Positions 45,801 to 55,258 of a stretch of 64,000 bases of DNA are shown here, piece after piece. The position numbers and the translations under genes were made by a program. A model generated the notes under the pieces. It searched no databases, was not told the origin of the DNA, and saw only the letters and a list, made by a program, of their open reading frames with translations. Source of the stretch: Saccharibacillus endophyticus (GTDB taxonomy: Bacteria; Bacillota; Bacilli; Paenibacillales; Paenibacillaceae); assembly GCF_013185185.1 (NCBI RefSeq), contig NZ_JAAZWE010000001.1, positions 992,001 through 1,056,000 on the forward strand, written 5' to 3'. Positions within the stretch are counted from its first letter, which is position 1. Every line of letters begins with the position of its first letter.

Positions 45801-46662
45801 TGCCGCGCCCCAGCAGTTCCTCCCGTTCTTCGAGCAGGCGCTCGATTAGCGTTACAAGACGCTGCCAATCGCTCAATGGATGATCGGGGTGCTTAACCGA
45901 CAAGTATAGGATTCCGGCAGCGTTAATCTGCCAGTCTGCAAAGGTACGCTCAACCGTTTCCTGGTAATGCGTAAACGGCAGCTCTCCTTCCCGATGCTTA
46001 TCGACTTGGTTCACGATCAAAACGAGCGGCTTGCCCAGATCGGACAGACTTTTGGCAAACGCCAAATTGGTTTCCGATTGAACATGGTTATAATCCATCA
46101 CATAGAATACGACATCCGCCAAATGCAGCGCGGCATCGGTTGCGGAAGCATGGGCCGCATCGGTAGAATCGACGCCCGGCGTATCCAGAAAAGCTCCGCC
46201 GTGGTGCAGCAGCGGAATATCTCCCCAAATTTCAACCGTGGCATAAGCTTCCCCGTCTTTGCAGTAAAGGGCTAACGCTTCTTCCATCTCTTCGGGCGCC
46301 AATACAAGCTTCTTCGGTTCCCCGGGCAGGTCCGAATCGATTCCCGGCCTATCGGCTGTTTCCGCAGTCGGATGCAAGGTGATCTCCGCACGACGTTCTC
46401 CGCTTCGGATAATCGCTGCATTTGCCGTCGTCGGAAGCGGACCGGACGGCAGTAAAGGTCCTCCGCATAAGGCATTGATCAGACTTGATTTTCCGGCCGA
46501 GAAATGTCCGAGAAAAGCAAGCGTCAGCTCTTTTTGATTCCATTTGTGTTCAAGCTGGCCGATCTTGGCTGCTATTTCAGGATCTTCATATGAAATTAGA
46601 GCGGCACGCAGCCGCTCTAATTTCTTGTGCAGATCCCTGGAATTCATTGTCATGTCCACCAT
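42847..46662 (-). CDS. dynA: Two-headed bacterial dynamin-like GTPase
   Basis: This 1271-residue protein has two dynamin units in tandem, as in Bacillus DynA (1193 residues), a membrane fusion and repair GTPase. The first P-loop is 'GHFSAGKSSLINAL' (~52-65), with G3 'FLDTPGVDSTD' and G4 'LIVNQVDKH'. The second is 'GAFSAGKSSFANALLG' (~675-690), with 'LVDTPGADSVHARH' and 'FIVNAADLAD'. Long coiled-coil stalks follow each. An acidic Glu/Asp/Ser linker joins the halves. GGAGG lies 5 bases before the ATG. It is the last gene after nth and a small gene on the same strand, with a terminator. Confidence 0.9.
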   Translation of the reverse strand: MVDMTMNSRDLHKKLERLRAALISYEDPEIAAKIGQLEHKWNQKELTLAFLGHFSAGKSSLINALCGGPLLPSGPLPTTANAAIIRSGERRAEITLHPTAETADRPGIDSDLPGEPKKLVLAPEEMEEALALYCKDGEAYATVEIWGDIPLLHHGGAFLDTPGVDSTDAAHASATDAALHLADVVFYVMDYNHVQSETNLAFAKSLSDLGKPLVLIVNQVDKHREGELPFTHYQETVERTFADWQINAAGILYLSVKHPDHPLSDWQRLVTLIERLLEEREELLGRGIRLAARDLIERHLTRERDIRPEEAASLTEEEAENEGIAEANLQALQSVRSELLDAGTVLRDRLMADIGRILDNAPIMPASLRDLVQSYLESAAPGFRAGGLFGSKKRTEKEREDRLQTAASDFSERVEAGLDVHVRERLRAFGREIGVWDADREAQLEQALPRVEDGWITGLLKSDARLSPEYVMNFTGDLRADALGRFRRASLEFADRLLDSRGPQDAEKLALLEREIAEASLFADKARRRREVREALDVREAELIGMIGAIDERSPARLAALDELLGAKRHSKRRSTEATTADDSFFAMIGSAAGEAEAADDSGDEEVFSSVFGTEGGEESAASGRLGILQASAERLNEAAELLEPLPAFGSALRAMREREASLREGRFTLALFGAFSAGKSSFANALLGDSYLPVSPHPTTAAISRIMAPERAEDHGRALIVMKTAEEVAGDLADACELLGLRDPALGRWRAEVRALTPDRIHPSGRAHYSFLRAADAGYDLAEPLLGTELLTESAEFRRYAADESRACFVKRIDVYIDSEWTRQGIVLVDTPGADSVHARHTGVTFDYMKNADALVFVTYYNHAFSRADRQFLAQLGRVKGSDSVDKTFFIVNAADLADSEEECAGVTAHLEERLRAEGILKPRIYPVSSLNALDRKKSAPRKNNAAQDRSVEFPDVEGIDRFMDFERELMHFAAEELAGLAAAAADREIEAARERIAGWIEEATQGEQEKQARAERLELSLAEAKTIIGTGGAADKLPELSREIRELLFHVRQRIEFRFNAWFAESFNPAILHSGSGDLKAAFLACGRELSRMVAREAENELLATGLRVERAGQRMLKEGAKDVLERLSALGAPFDLPEQGDGGEWQTPEISEVKLGGALNWGALWPLFKNPKAFFEQRGRDVVREAALATFRETMQQITEARLPEFESFYGRQLAEKQKELAQAVLRQAEEAAEGLRLSLSGKSDTDSWKRIEDRLEKILESETAASV

Positions 46663-46707
46663 ATGCTCCTCCAGGTTCAGCGCCGTTTCAACGTTCGCAA
46701 GCGAAAC

Positions 46708-46986
46708 TTAAACGGACGGGATGAAAATTTCGAAAATTTTTCCGTGCTGCAAAATCGTGATGTTGCGTTTTTTGTCGCGCATAACCACGACTTCCGGCTT
46801 TACCCGCATCTGTTCGATGTATTCTTCCGGAATCTCGGTCACGAGTCCGACCGTTACGCCTTCGATTTCCGTGTCTTCGTTCTCCGGAATATCGCTGACG
46901 AGTATTTGCTCGAAGATATCCGAAAATTTCTCGAACTCATTGGTATATACCGTCACGCATTTCATGTTTTCCATCATGTTTTCCAT
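46708..46986 (-). CDS. Small hypothetical protein between nth and dynA
   Basis: This 92-residue protein, 'MKCVTVYTNEFEKFSDIFEQIL...', contains an acidic middle ('SDIPENEDTEIEGV') and ends 'ITILQHGKIFEIFIPSV'. No cysteine motif, signal or membrane helix is visible. I do not recognise the family. ATG 46986 is preferred because AGAGG lies upstream at normal spacing. It sits 33 bases after nth and 45 bases before dynA, so it is probably part of their transcript. Confidence 0.65.
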   Translation of the reverse strand: MENMMENMKCVTVYTNEFEKFSDIFEQILVSDIPENEDTEIEGVTVGLVTEIPEEYIEQMRVKPEVVVMRDKKRNITILQHGKIFEIFIPSV

Positions 46987-47019
46987 CCTGTCCATCCTCT
47001 TTTTGTGTAGTTTTGGTTC

Positions 47020-47691
47020 TTAAACCGATTTTCGCGTTCTGCGTACCGTTGATGTTTTCATGCGTCTTTTGCCTTCTTTGCATACATCAAGCAGCGGACA
47101 AACCTGGCAGTTCGGCGATTGCGCCTTGCAATGATAGCGACCGAAGAAAATAAGACGATGATGCGTAAGGGTCCATTCCTCTCTAGGCACCTTTTTCATC
47201 AACTTCTTCTCGACTTCAAGCACGGAATCGTCTTCCGCCGCAAGGCCGAGCCGCTTCGATACGCGCTCGACGTGGGTATCCACCGCAATGGCCGGCATAT
47301 CGAAAGCGTTCGATACGACGACGTTGGCTGTTTTCCGCCCCACGCCGGGAAGTTTGACCAGCTCGTCGTGGACGCTCGGAACCTCGCCTCCATACTGCTC
47401 GATCAACAAATGGCAAAGATTTTGAATATGCTTGGCTTTGTTCCGATACAGTCCGATCCGACGAATATCCTGCTCCAGCTCTTCGCGCGGCACGGCGATG
47501 TAATCGGCCGGCGCATGATATTTCCGGAACAGGTCTTTTGTCACTTTGTTAACCGTAACATCCGTACACTGAGCTGACAACAGTACCGCGATCGTCAATT
47601 CAAACGCGTTGCCGTAATCCAGCTCGCAACGGGCGTCCGGATACATGCCAGCAATCGTGTCCAGAATATGTCTGACCTTCGCGTTTGTCAT
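47020..47691 (-). CDS. nth: Endonuclease III (DNA glycosylase/AP lyase)
   Basis: This 223-residue base-excision repair enzyme removes oxidised pyrimidines. The helix-hairpin-helix is 'KLPGVGRKTANVVVSNAF', with the catalytic Lys in it, and the catalytic Asp lies in 'AIAVDTHVERVSKRLGL'. The 4Fe-4S cluster loop is C-x6-C-x2-C-x5-C ('CKAQSPNCQVCPLLDVC'). All functional residues are present and the length is normal. The start at 47691 has a GGAGAAGGA stretch upstream. It begins the nth-small gene-dynA run. Confidence 0.94.
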   Translation of the reverse strand: MTNAKVRHILDTIAGMYPDARCELDYGNAFELTIAVLLSAQCTDVTVNKVTKDLFRKYHAPADYIAVPREELEQDIRRIGLYRNKAKHIQNLCHLLIEQYGGEVPSVHDELVKLPGVGRKTANVVVSNAFDMPAIAVDTHVERVSKRLGLAAEDDSVLEVEKKLMKKVPREEWTLTHHRLIFFGRYHCKAQSPNCQVCPLLDVCKEGKRRMKTSTVRRTRKSV

Positions 47692-47749
47692 GGCTCAATC
47701 CTTCTCCCGCGTCGCGATGCACGAAACTTGACCGCAGAAACCCGATCTC

Positions 47750-47800
47750 AAAGACAAACCGGCCGGTGCGAACGATAAGGTTCGCACCGAGCCGGCCTGA
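47750..47800 (-). terminator. Terminator after the SLH-domain gene
   Basis: GGCCGGCTCGGTGCGAAC / GTTCGCACCGGCC stem; on the minus strand TTTGTCTTTG follows. It lies 30 bases beyond the SLH gene stop. Confidence 0.6.
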
Positions 47801-47828
47801 CCGTACCCGGCGGCAGCCGGACGGAAAT

Positions 47829-50558
47829 CTATTGCTTCACGAGCTCGTACACGACGTTGTTATTCAGATACAATACGATTTTATCATCTCCGGCGAGCGA
47901 TTGCACGCTGATATTCGTCGTTCCCTGGTGAATCCAGGCATCCGGAGCCAATTTGAAGGTATTTGCTTCTGATGATCCGGGTGTAATCTTCACGAACACC
48001 GTCTGCGTCAAGGCATCGTATTTCCAGAAACTTTTGCTGACGGCTTGGAAGATCGCGAACGACGTGCTGCCGTCCGGTTGAACGATTGCCTGTACGTGCT
48101 GGCCGGACGCGAGCGCCCCCAGAGCCGATATAAGCGTTCCGTTTTGAACGACATTCAAAGGTCCTGCCGCGGCCGAATAAGTCCGGGTCGCTCCCGCAGA
48201 GGTCTGCAGCGTCACGGTACGGGAGGCCGTATCCACGTTTTGTACCGAACCGATAACGGTATCCGACACCTTTACTTTCGCCACTTCCGATCCGTTGAAA
48301 GTGACGTCAACCAGACTCCCCGGGTTCAAGCCCGCATAACCGATCTGCGTACCTTGCGTATTCTGAATCAGTTTGTCGTCTGCATACAGACTTGTTGCAA
48401 TGCCGCCTTGTTCGACATTTAAACGACTGCTTCCCGGGGTCGTCGAAGCGACACGGAATTGCTTGGTAGTCTGAACAGCCACGGATTGCAATACGATTCG
48501 ATCGGCGTAAAGGGAAGCCACGACTCGATCGCCCGTTTTGATGTTCGACATGGTCGCATAATTAACTCCGTACACCTGGACGACAGTACCCACTGCACCG
48601 TAAGGAAGTTTAACCGTTGTACCGTCGTCAAGTTTTAACGTAAGCGACATGGCTGACGCATTAACCTGTTCAACTGTCCCCTCGTATTTATATACAATCT
48701 CCATCGATAATAATCGGCTGTTCACGGCTGTCAAGTTCAAACCGCGTCCTTTGATCAACAACGGCTCAATTCCTTTGAGCGTAGGCGTAGACGAGTTATA
48801 AGTCAGTTTGGTTGCGGCATCGAGCGTAAAAGCATAAGGCTTCCCGGCGGAATCAATGACTGCCAATACTCCCGTTGCAGAATCGTAAGAGCTGACGGTC
48901 GCCGCCGTAAGTTGAGTGGCTTCACGATCCTGCACGACGATTTGCGTAACTTCGCCGGCGCCGTTCAAGGTTAACGCTACGCGATCTCCCTGAGCCTTGT
49001 CGGCGATGAGGTCCGCAAGCGAAGCTGTTTTTCCGTCAATCATCACCGTCGCTTTATCCGCAACCAATTTGACTTCCAATGCTCCCGTATCGGTTTTGTA
49101 GGTCAAAGTCGACCCGTCAGCCGATTTTTGATACAACGACGCCGTCACCGTACGCTCCACGCTTTCCGTGACTTCGATCGTACGAATCACGTTGTTTTCG
49201 ATCGTATACCCGACTTTACTGCCTGCTTTAAGATCGGCCGCGTTCAAAATTTCATTTTGATAGCGAATAATCGTTGCGGAATCCAGCTTATACTGTTCCG
49301 AGATCCCTGTCGAAGCGTTAAAAGTTACCATGCCGGAAGCGGTATCGATAGCGGTGATTGTACCCGTATCCTTTTTGCTCACATTGCCGGAAGTCACTTG
49401 GACGGTGAGAATTTTGCCTGCGCCGGAATAAGTTTCGCGCAGAATAGAAATGCGGCTGCCTGCGCTGATGCTTTTCGGATCGATTTTATTGCCGTTTTGG
49501 TCGAGGAAAACGGTCTCCGCACCATATTCGTATTTCGGGTAATCGCTCTCCGTTCTCAGGAACAACGTATTGGTGCCCGTTACCCGGTCAAACTCGCCCG
49601 TGATCGTCTCGACCTGGGCTTTCCCGTCGACGATTTCCACGTAAGCGGCTTGTCCGCCTGTGCCTGCGGCCATGATTTTGGTATACAGCTGCACGGACGA
49701 GGCAGGTACCTTCGCGTCGGAGTCGGCAGTAAAATAAGCCGTGCCTGCGCCGAGCGCGTACGTCGCTGTCGTTCCGTTGGCATAAAGCGTCAGGGAGTTG
49801 GCCGTTAACCCGGTTACGATCCCTGTCGTCATTCCCGCATATGTAGGCGTGATGTAACTTTCCGCACGGCTGAAGAATGTCGCCATCTGAGCGCGGGTCA
49901 CCGAACCGGCCGGATTGAACTTATTGTTCTCCACGCCTTGAGCGATGCCGAGCTTAACGGCCGTGCTGACATAGCCCACGCTTTCTTTGGCAATATCCCC
50001 GTTGTCCGCAAATGCCGTAGCTTCGGTCGAAGCCAACGCTTCGGACTCTTTGCCGATCGCGCGCACGAGAATTTTGGTTACCCATTCTCGGCTGGCGGCT
50101 TGGGAGCCCCAGGCTTTGCCGTCGATATCTTTTTCTTCCGCGGACTTGATCAGACCTTTGTCCAAAGCAAGATCCACGTAAGGCTTGAAGTAGTTGCTCA
50201 CCGTCAGTCCTTCAGGCAGCACGGCTGCTTCGACGGTTCCCAGCTCGCCTTCTGCTCCGGCAAAACGAATCGCCATCGTAATCCCTTCTTGGCGCGTAAT
50301 GTTATCGGCTGGCTTGAACTGGCCGTTTTGCCCGAGAACGATCCCCTGTGCCGCCAACTTGTAGATATGCTTTTCCGCCCAGTAGCCGGATTTCACGTCG
50401 CTAAAACCTGCTGCGGCCGTTGTCGCTGCCGCGGCCGGCGCCGTCGTTTCGGCCGCCAATGCGAACGAACCCCCGCTCGCTCCCATCATCACGGCCAAAA
50501 CGGCCGGAACCACCTTTTTCATTTTGAATGTTCCGTTAGTGTATTTAAACTGCCGCAT
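47829..50558 (-). CDS. S-layer homology domain surface protein
   Basis: This 909-residue secreted protein has a signal peptide (~13-36, 'KKVVPAVLAVMMGASGGSFA') and three SLH repeats: ~50-95 ('FSDVKSGYWAEKHIYKLA'), ~110-165 and ~175-235 ('FNPAGSVTRAQMATFFSR'). SLH repeats anchor proteins to pyruvylated secondary cell wall polymer. The rest (~240-909) is a long series of beta-rich repeats with Thr/Val/Gly bias ('GTITAIDTASGMVTF', 'SVQNVDTASRTVTL'), probably extended surface domains with no catalytic motif seen. GGGG lies 9 bases before ATG 50558. It lies between two hairpin terminators. Confidence 0.88.
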   Translation of the reverse strand: MRQFKYTNGTFKMKKVVPAVLAVMMGASGGSFALAAETTAPAAAATTAAAGFSDVKSGYWAEKHIYKLAAQGIVLGQNGQFKPADNITRQEGITMAIRFAGAEGELGTVEAAVLPEGLTVSNYFKPYVDLALDKGLIKSAEEKDIDGKAWGSQAASREWVTKILVRAIGKESEALASTEATAFADNGDIAKESVGYVSTAVKLGIAQGVENNKFNPAGSVTRAQMATFFSRAESYITPTYAGMTTGIVTGLTANSLTLYANGTTATYALGAGTAYFTADSDAKVPASSVQLYTKIMAAGTGGQAAYVEIVDGKAQVETITGEFDRVTGTNTLFLRTESDYPKYEYGAETVFLDQNGNKIDPKSISAGSRISILRETYSGAGKILTVQVTSGNVSKKDTGTITAIDTASGMVTFNASTGISEQYKLDSATIIRYQNEILNAADLKAGSKVGYTIENNVIRTIEVTESVERTVTASLYQKSADGSTLTYKTDTGALEVKLVADKATVMIDGKTASLADLIADKAQGDRVALTLNGAGEVTQIVVQDREATQLTAATVSSYDSATGVLAVIDSAGKPYAFTLDAATKLTYNSSTPTLKGIEPLLIKGRGLNLTAVNSRLLSMEIVYKYEGTVEQVNASAMSLTLKLDDGTTVKLPYGAVGTVVQVYGVNYATMSNIKTGDRVVASLYADRIVLQSVAVQTTKQFRVASTTPGSSRLNVEQGGIATSLYADDKLIQNTQGTQIGYAGLNPGSLVDVTFNGSEVAKVKVSDTVIGSVQNVDTASRTVTLQTSAGATRTYSAAAGPLNVVQNGTLISALGALASGQHVQAIVQPDGSTSFAIFQAVSKSFWKYDALTQTVFVKITPGSSEANTFKLAPDAWIHQGTTNISVQSLAGDDKIVLYLNNNVVYELVKQ

Positions 50559-50599
50559 GTCTTTTATCCCCTTTCCTTTCTTCCAAGCGATTAAGCTTT

Positions 50600-50648
50600 A
50601 AACAAAACATTCGCCGCCGGCGCTCTTATTCCTGCCGGCGGCGAATGT
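50600..50648 (-). terminator. Terminator of the amidase gene
   Basis: CATTCGCCGCCGGC / GCCGGCGGCGAATG: a perfect 14-bp stem with GTTTTGTTT on the minus strand, 43 bases beyond the amidase stop. Confidence 0.8.
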
Positions 50649-50690
50649 ATGAAATAATCGTAACTTTTCGGTTTCTAAGCGTCGATCCGT

Positions 50691-52100
50691 CTACAGTCCC
50701 AGATACTCGAGCAATCCTTTGGCGATCGCTTCGGCTACTTTTTGTTGGAAAGCTTCGTTTTTCAGCTGCGCCGCGTCTCCTGCATGGCTCACGAAGCCGA
50801 TTTCCAGCAGCGCTGCCGGCATGTTCGTTTCGCGAATGACATGGAAGTTGCCGTATTGAACCTTGCGATCCTTGAAGCCCGTAGCTTGAAGAATATACTT
50901 GTGCAGGGTCGTTGCCAGGGATTTGCTGCTTTCGCGTTGATAATACGTTTCCGTTCCCGTGGCGGCCGACGAACCGCTGTTGTTGTGAATGGAGATGAAC
51001 ACGTCCGCGTTGACGTTCTTCGCTACGCGTACCCGCTCTTTCAACTCCAGGAATGTATCGTCGCTGCGAGTCATGACGATATCGACGTTGGCGTTCTTTT
51101 TCAAAATAGCTTCGACCTTGAGCGCGATGCCCAGATTGATGTCTTTTTCCCGAATGCTGTTGCCGACCGCTCCGGGGTCATGAGCGCCGTGTCCCGCATC
51201 GATGACGATGACTTTCTTGCCGTTGCCGCCCACGTTCGTGTTCGGCGCCGTCACTTTGTCCAATGCCACGAATACGGAAGTTCCTTCTTTGGAAAGTTTA
51301 TACGTATTGGCGCTTTTCAGGTCGATCACGACTTGGACGGTGTTCGGGTTGCTCTTGGGAATGAAATAACGAATCTGCGAAACGTTATCCGCATTGTCCG
51401 CCGAGATCGTCCCTACGTCGCCTACGCTCATGCCGCTTCCGATCGCCGGACCGAAGCCCGTATTCGACAACTCCAGCAAAATGCGGTTCGGGCCGGCGAG
51501 CACGGAGTCCTTCACCGTTACGCTCTTATCCGCGGTTATCATCAGGCGATTGTCGCTGAAGCTGATGGCTTGAAGCAACGCCATGTTACCGACCGGCGTC
51601 GTCACCGGAGTCAGCGTTCCGCTATCGGACGCGCCCGGCGTCGTGGCTCCGACCGATCCTCCCGCCGGATTGCCGGAAGTGAACAGGGAGACCTTTTGCG
51701 CCGCGTTGTCCCATTTGACTTGAAGTCCCATTTGCGCGCTTACGAAGCGCAGCGGCACGTAAGTCGTTTGCTTTTGCGCCATGGCCGGCTGGGTCAGGGA
51801 AACGAGCGCCCCGTTTACCGAAGCCATGCCCTGGTTAATGGTGAGTACGACGGTATCTGCACCGCTGCCGATGGTGACCTGCTGAGCTGACTGGTTCCAT
51901 TCGACCTTATAACCCAGTTCTTCGGAAACGACCCGGATCGGAACCATCGTGGTCTGATTGACCGTGAGCACGTCCGCGTTGGCAAGCTCCCGATTATCCA
52001 GCACGATTTTGGTTCCGGACGAAGCCGCTTGTCCCGTATGCGGGAGCAAGAACATCAGCATCAGGACTGCCATGACTGTTGTTAACACGTACTTTTTCAT
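50691..52100 (-). CDS. N-acetylmuramoyl-L-alanine amidase with copper-amine-oxidase-like and AMIN domains
   Basis: This 469-residue secreted murein hydrolase has a signal peptide (~1-25, 'HTGQA' end) and a copper-amine-oxidase-N-like domain (~30-140, 'MVPIRVVSEELGYKVEW', 'YVPLRFVSAQMGLQVKW'). An AMIN domain (~170-280) and an Amidase_3 zinc domain (~295-469) follow. Zinc and catalytic residues are visible in 'VIDAGHGAHDPG', 'IREKDINLGIALK', 'FISIHNNSGSS' and 'LLEIGFVSHAG'. It cleaves the bond between muramic acid and the stem peptide. It is monocistronic. The first domain is a common cell-wall module in this bacterial family. Confidence 0.92.
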   Translation of the reverse strand: MKKYVLTTVMAVLMLMFLLPHTGQAASSGTKIVLDNRELANADVLTVNQTTMVPIRVVSEELGYKVEWNQSAQQVTIGSGADTVVLTINQGMASVNGALVSLTQPAMAQKQTTYVPLRFVSAQMGLQVKWDNAAQKVSLFTSGNPAGGSVGATTPGASDSGTLTPVTTPVGNMALLQAISFSDNRLMITADKSVTVKDSVLAGPNRILLELSNTGFGPAIGSGMSVGDVGTISADNADNVSQIRYFIPKSNPNTVQVVIDLKSANTYKLSKEGTSVFVALDKVTAPNTNVGGNGKKVIVIDAGHGAHDPGAVGNSIREKDINLGIALKVEAILKKNANVDIVMTRSDDTFLELKERVRVAKNVNADVFISIHNNSGSSAATGTETYYQRESSKSLATTLHKYILQATGFKDRKVQYGNFHVIRETNMPAALLEIGFVSHAGDAAQLKNEAFQQKVAEAIAKGLLEYLGL

Positions 52101-52422
52101 TCATCCACCTCTAAATTCTTCGCTTTTTTTCGTCGGACTTGGGTCCTACTCGGGCTTGCTCCCAAACGCCTTTCGAACCATTCCGAACTATTGACATCCC
52201 AACAGTTGTTTACGTTAGCTTAGACGCGGACTTTTTTCGAAAGTTGCGGCATTTATTGCATTTTTGTCATCAATCCCATCACAACCGGGACTGTCGACGC
52301 TTCCTCGCTCCATGAGAAGCGGATTCTTCGGACCTAACAAATTCCCATTCTTTTTATCGGCATCTCCGGTATGCAAAACGTAGAGTTTGAAAAAAAAACC
52401 TGACAGATTTTTTTATCCGGTC
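52101..52422. other. Intergenic stretch upstream of the amidase
   Basis: This is the leader and promoter region of the amidase (minus strand), AT-rich near 52230-52270. No convincing -35/-10 pair, hairpin or small gene could be assigned. Confidence 0.35.
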
Positions 52423-52812
52423 TTATCCGCGTAGAACTTCCTGCTCGATCTCCGATTTTTCTTCAAGGACTTGCGTCGGAATGAAATCTGCAAAGCGCTC
52501 ATAAAGCTCCCGAAAAACCTCGCCCAGATTCTCCGCATACTCAATATCAAAATACCCTCGCATTGCCCTTGCATCCAGCATGAACTGCCGCTTGGTGGCC
52601 GGAACCGTCAACCGATCCCGCAGCTTGCCCACTCGTAAAAATTCCAGCTGCATCAGCGCTTCAGGAGGCTTCGGGTCGTCTTTTCCGTAAGGCTTGACCA
52701 ACACTACATACCGTTGCTTATTGTACTCGAACAGAAAGGAGTCGACCGAACGCTTTTTTTTCTTCATATCCTTTTTCAACTTTTCCAAATTACCGAATAA
52801 CGACGAACCCAT
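52423..52812 (-). CDS. Hypothetical protein (possibly DUF6037-like)
   Basis: This 129-residue soluble, charged protein begins 'MGSSLFGNLEKLKKDMKKKK', with a core 'DSFLFEYNKQRYVVLVKPYG' and 'ALMQLEFLRVGKL'. The pattern recalls DUF6037-type proteins, but I am not certain. No active-site motif or membrane segment is visible. GAGGAGG precedes the ATG by 5 bases; a GTG one codon earlier is an alternative start. It lies between the amidase control region and the leuCD terminator. Confidence 0.6.
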   Translation of the reverse strand: MGSSLFGNLEKLKKDMKKKKRSVDSFLFEYNKQRYVVLVKPYGKDDPKPPEALMQLEFLRVGKLRDRLTVPATKRQFMLDARAMRGYFDIEYAENLGEVFRELYERFADFIPTQVLEEKSEIEQEVLRG

Positions 52813-52912
52813 CACTTCCTCCTCTATCCAATCCCCGTTGAAATCTTCACTTATTATAAAACGAAGTGCCGCATTGTTCCAACCCTCCGTTATCCATAAA
52901 ACTAACGCAAAG

Positions 52913-52950
52913 CAAAAAAAGCACCGCTCCCTGTCGGGAAGGCGGCGCCT
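52913..52950 (-). terminator. Terminator of leuCD
   Basis: GCGCCGC / GCGGTGC stem with an inner CTTCCC/GGGAG pairing and T7 on the minus strand, 30 bases beyond leuD. Confidence 0.75.
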
Positions 52951-52978
52951 GGGAAATTCAACTTAAAACCATGAACGC

Positions 52979-53581
52979 TTAAGCGTATGCCCGTTCAGCG
53001 CGTTTCGCTTCGTATGCGGAAATCTCATCCTCATGTTGAAGCGTCAGACCGATGTCATCGAGCCCTTGCAGCAGGAACTGGCGGCGGTGCTCATCCAGAT
53101 CGAATTCGATTCTCAGTCCATGGTCATCCGTCAACACTTTATTGTCCAGATCCACATTCAGGCGGTAGCCTTCATGCTCGGCTGTACGAGCGAACAGATC
53201 CTGGACCTGTTCTTCGGACAGTACGATCGGCAGAATGCCGTTTTTGAAGCAGTTGTTGTAGAAAATGTCGGCGAAAGACGGTGCGATCACGCAGCGGAAT
53301 CCGTAGTCCATAATCGCCCAAGGCGCATGCTCGCGGGACGAACCGCAGCCGAAGTTGGCGCGGGAGATCAACACTTCCGCTCCCGTATAACGCGGCTTGT
53401 TCATCTCGAACGAAGGATTCACTTCGCCTGCTTCGTTGAAGCGCCATTCGAAGAAGAGGAACTGGCCGAAGCCGGTCCGTTCGATGCGCTTCAGAAACTG
53501 CTTGGGAATGATGGCGTCCGTATCGACGTTAACCCGGTCTACCGGGGCAACGAGTCCGTTTAATTGTTTGAATGCTTCCAT
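52979..53581 (-). CDS. leuD: 3-isopropylmalate dehydratase small subunit
   Basis: This 200-residue swivel-domain subunit works with LeuC to convert 2-isopropylmalate to 3-isopropylmalate in leucine synthesis. Conserved blocks are '[15 protein letters not shown]', '[20 protein letters not shown]' (read as '[19 protein letters not shown]') and '[13 protein letters not shown]'. It starts 34 bases after leuC, with a purine-rich site. It is the last gene before a terminator; leuA and leuB are not in the window. Confidence 0.94.
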   Translation of the reverse strand: MEAFKQLNGLVAPVDRVNVDTDAIIPKQFLKRIERTGFGQFLFFEWRFNEAGEVNPSFEMNKPRYTGAEVLISRANFGCGSSREHAPWAIMDYGFRCVIAPSFADIFYNNCFKNGILPIVLSEEQVQDLFARTAEHEGYRLNVDLDNKVLTDDHGLRIEFDLDEHRRQFLLQGLDDIGLTLQHEDEISAYEAKRAERAYA

Positions 53582-53615
53582 GTAAAGTCCCTTCTTTCCG
53601 GAGATTGGTCGATGA

Positions 53616-55037
53616 TCAGCTAACGACTTCGGTCTTGAACTGCCAGTCGCGTACGTCCGTGAAACGGCCTTCGATCGCGGCAGCCGCGGCCATTGCCGGC
53701 GACACCAGATGCGTACGTCCTCCGCGGCCTTGACGGCCTTCGAAGTTGCGGTTCGATGTCGATGCGCAGCGCTGTCCCGGTTGAAGCACGTCGGGATTCA
53801 TCGCCAGGCACATGCTGCATCCCGCTTCGCGCCATTCGAAGCCCGCTTCGCGGAAGACGACGTCCAGTCCTTCCTTCTCCGCTTGCAGCTTGACGCGTCC
53901 CGAACCCGGAACGACGATCGCGGTAACGTTCTGCGATACTTGGTAACCTTTCGCGATTTCGGCGGCGGCGCGCAGATCCTCGATCCGTCCATTCGTGCAG
54001 GAACCGATAAATACATAGTCCACCGGAATGTCGGACATTTTCGTGCCCGGAGCCAGATCCATATACTCCAAAGCTTTCTCTGCAGCACGACGTTCGTTCT
54101 CCGTTGCGAAATCAGCCGGATTAGGGACGACCGAGTCGATATCCGTACCCATGCCCGGGCTCGTTCCCCAGGTAACTTGAGGGATCAGGGAATCGACGTC
54201 GAAGTCGACAACGCGGTCATAAGTCGCGCCTTCGTCCGTTACGAGATTTTTCCAATCCGCGACGGCCGCCTCGAACGCTTCGCCTTGCGGCGCGTATTCG
54301 CGGCCTTGGATATAGTTGAATGTCGTCTCGTCCGGCGCGATCAGACCTGCTCTCGCTCCGCCTTCGATCGACATGTTGCAAACCGTCATACGCTCTTCCA
54401 TGGTCAGATCGCGGATCGATTCGCCCGTGTACTCCAGAACATATCCTGTAGCGAAGTCCGTGCCGTATTTCGCGATAACGCCCAAGATCATGTCTTTCGC
54501 CGTTACGCCCGGTTTACGCTTGCCGATGAAACGAACTTCCATCGTCTTCGACTTTCCTTGCTGCAAGCATTGAGTGGCCAGAACGTGCTCCACTTCGCTC
54601 GTGCCGATCCCGAACGACAACGCGCCGAATGCGCCGTGCGTGGACGTATGGCTATCGCCGCAAACAATCGTTTTGCCCGGATGCGTCAGTCCCAGCTCCG
54701 GTCCCATGACGTGAACGACGCCTTGATCGATCGTATCGAGGTCAAACAGCTTGACGCCGAAGTCTTTGCAGTTTTGGCTAAGCGTATCGATCTGCTGCTT
54801 GGAAATCGGGTCTTTGATGTTAAAACGATCCGTAGTCGGTACGTTGTGGTCCATGGTAGCGAACGTACGGTCCGGACGGCGAACCTGGCGATTGCTCAGG
54901 CGCAGACCTTCGAACGCCTGCGGCGACGTCACTTCGTGCACCAGGTGCAAGTCGATATAAATGATGGCCGGCTTGCCTTCTTCTTGATGAATCACGTGAT
55001 TATCCCAAATTTTCTCGTACATCGTTTTTTTACTCAT
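53616..55037 (-). CDS. leuC: 3-isopropylmalate dehydratase large subunit
   Basis: This 473-residue aconitase-family subunit binds the 4Fe-4S cluster. Cluster cysteines lie in '[19 protein letters not shown]' and '[13 protein letters not shown]'. Substrate-site blocks are '[11 protein letters not shown]', '[14 protein letters not shown]' and '[16 protein letters not shown]'. Start ATG 55037 follows GGGGTGAG; a 13-codon longer reading is unsupported. A LysR regulator is divergent, with an operator-like dyad between. LeuC and LeuD form the active enzyme. Confidence 0.95.
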   Translation of the reverse strand: MSKKTMYEKIWDNHVIHQEEGKPAIIYIDLHLVHEVTSPQAFEGLRLSNRQVRRPDRTFATMDHNVPTTDRFNIKDPISKQQIDTLSQNCKDFGVKLFDLDTIDQGVVHVMGPELGLTHPGKTIVCGDSHTSTHGAFGALSFGIGTSEVEHVLATQCLQQGKSKTMEVRFIGKRKPGVTAKDMILGVIAKYGTDFATGYVLEYTGESIRDLTMEERMTVCNMSIEGGARAGLIAPDETTFNYIQGREYAPQGEAFEAAVADWKNLVTDEGATYDRVVDFDVDSLIPQVTWGTSPGMGTDIDSVVPNPADFATENERRAAEKALEYMDLAPGTKMSDIPVDYVFIGSCTNGRIEDLRAAAEIAKGYQVSQNVTAIVVPGSGRVKLQAEKEGLDVVFREAGFEWREAGCSMCLAMNPDVLQPGQRCASTSNRNFEGRQGRGGRTHLVSPAMAAAAAIEGRFTDVRDWQFKTEVVS

Positions 55038-55157
55038 TGATCTCACCCCGCTGCTGGATTCGAACCGACTGCTCATTTTTCCGTGCCGGTTTTGTTATTG
55101 GGTTAAATATAACATGGCGGTGTCTCATTGTTCCAAGATATAATAACTATAATCCTA

Positions 55158-55172
55158 ATAGGTTATACCTAT
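55158..55172. promoter_or_regulatory. LysR-type operator candidate between leuC and lysR
   Basis: ATAGGTTATACCTAT is an inverted repeat (ATAGG-N5-CCTAT) that fits the T-N11-A LysR motif and resembles ATA-N-TAT boxes of CcpC/CitR-type regulators. It lies about 120 bases before leuC and 330 before the LysR gene. Confidence 0.5.
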
Positions 55173-55258
55173 AGACGAACGACTTAAGCGCTTATTACAA
55201 TAAGAAAAGTGAGGACGGTCCAATGTCGTTAAACATGTCAAAAAAGCCGAACGTAGCT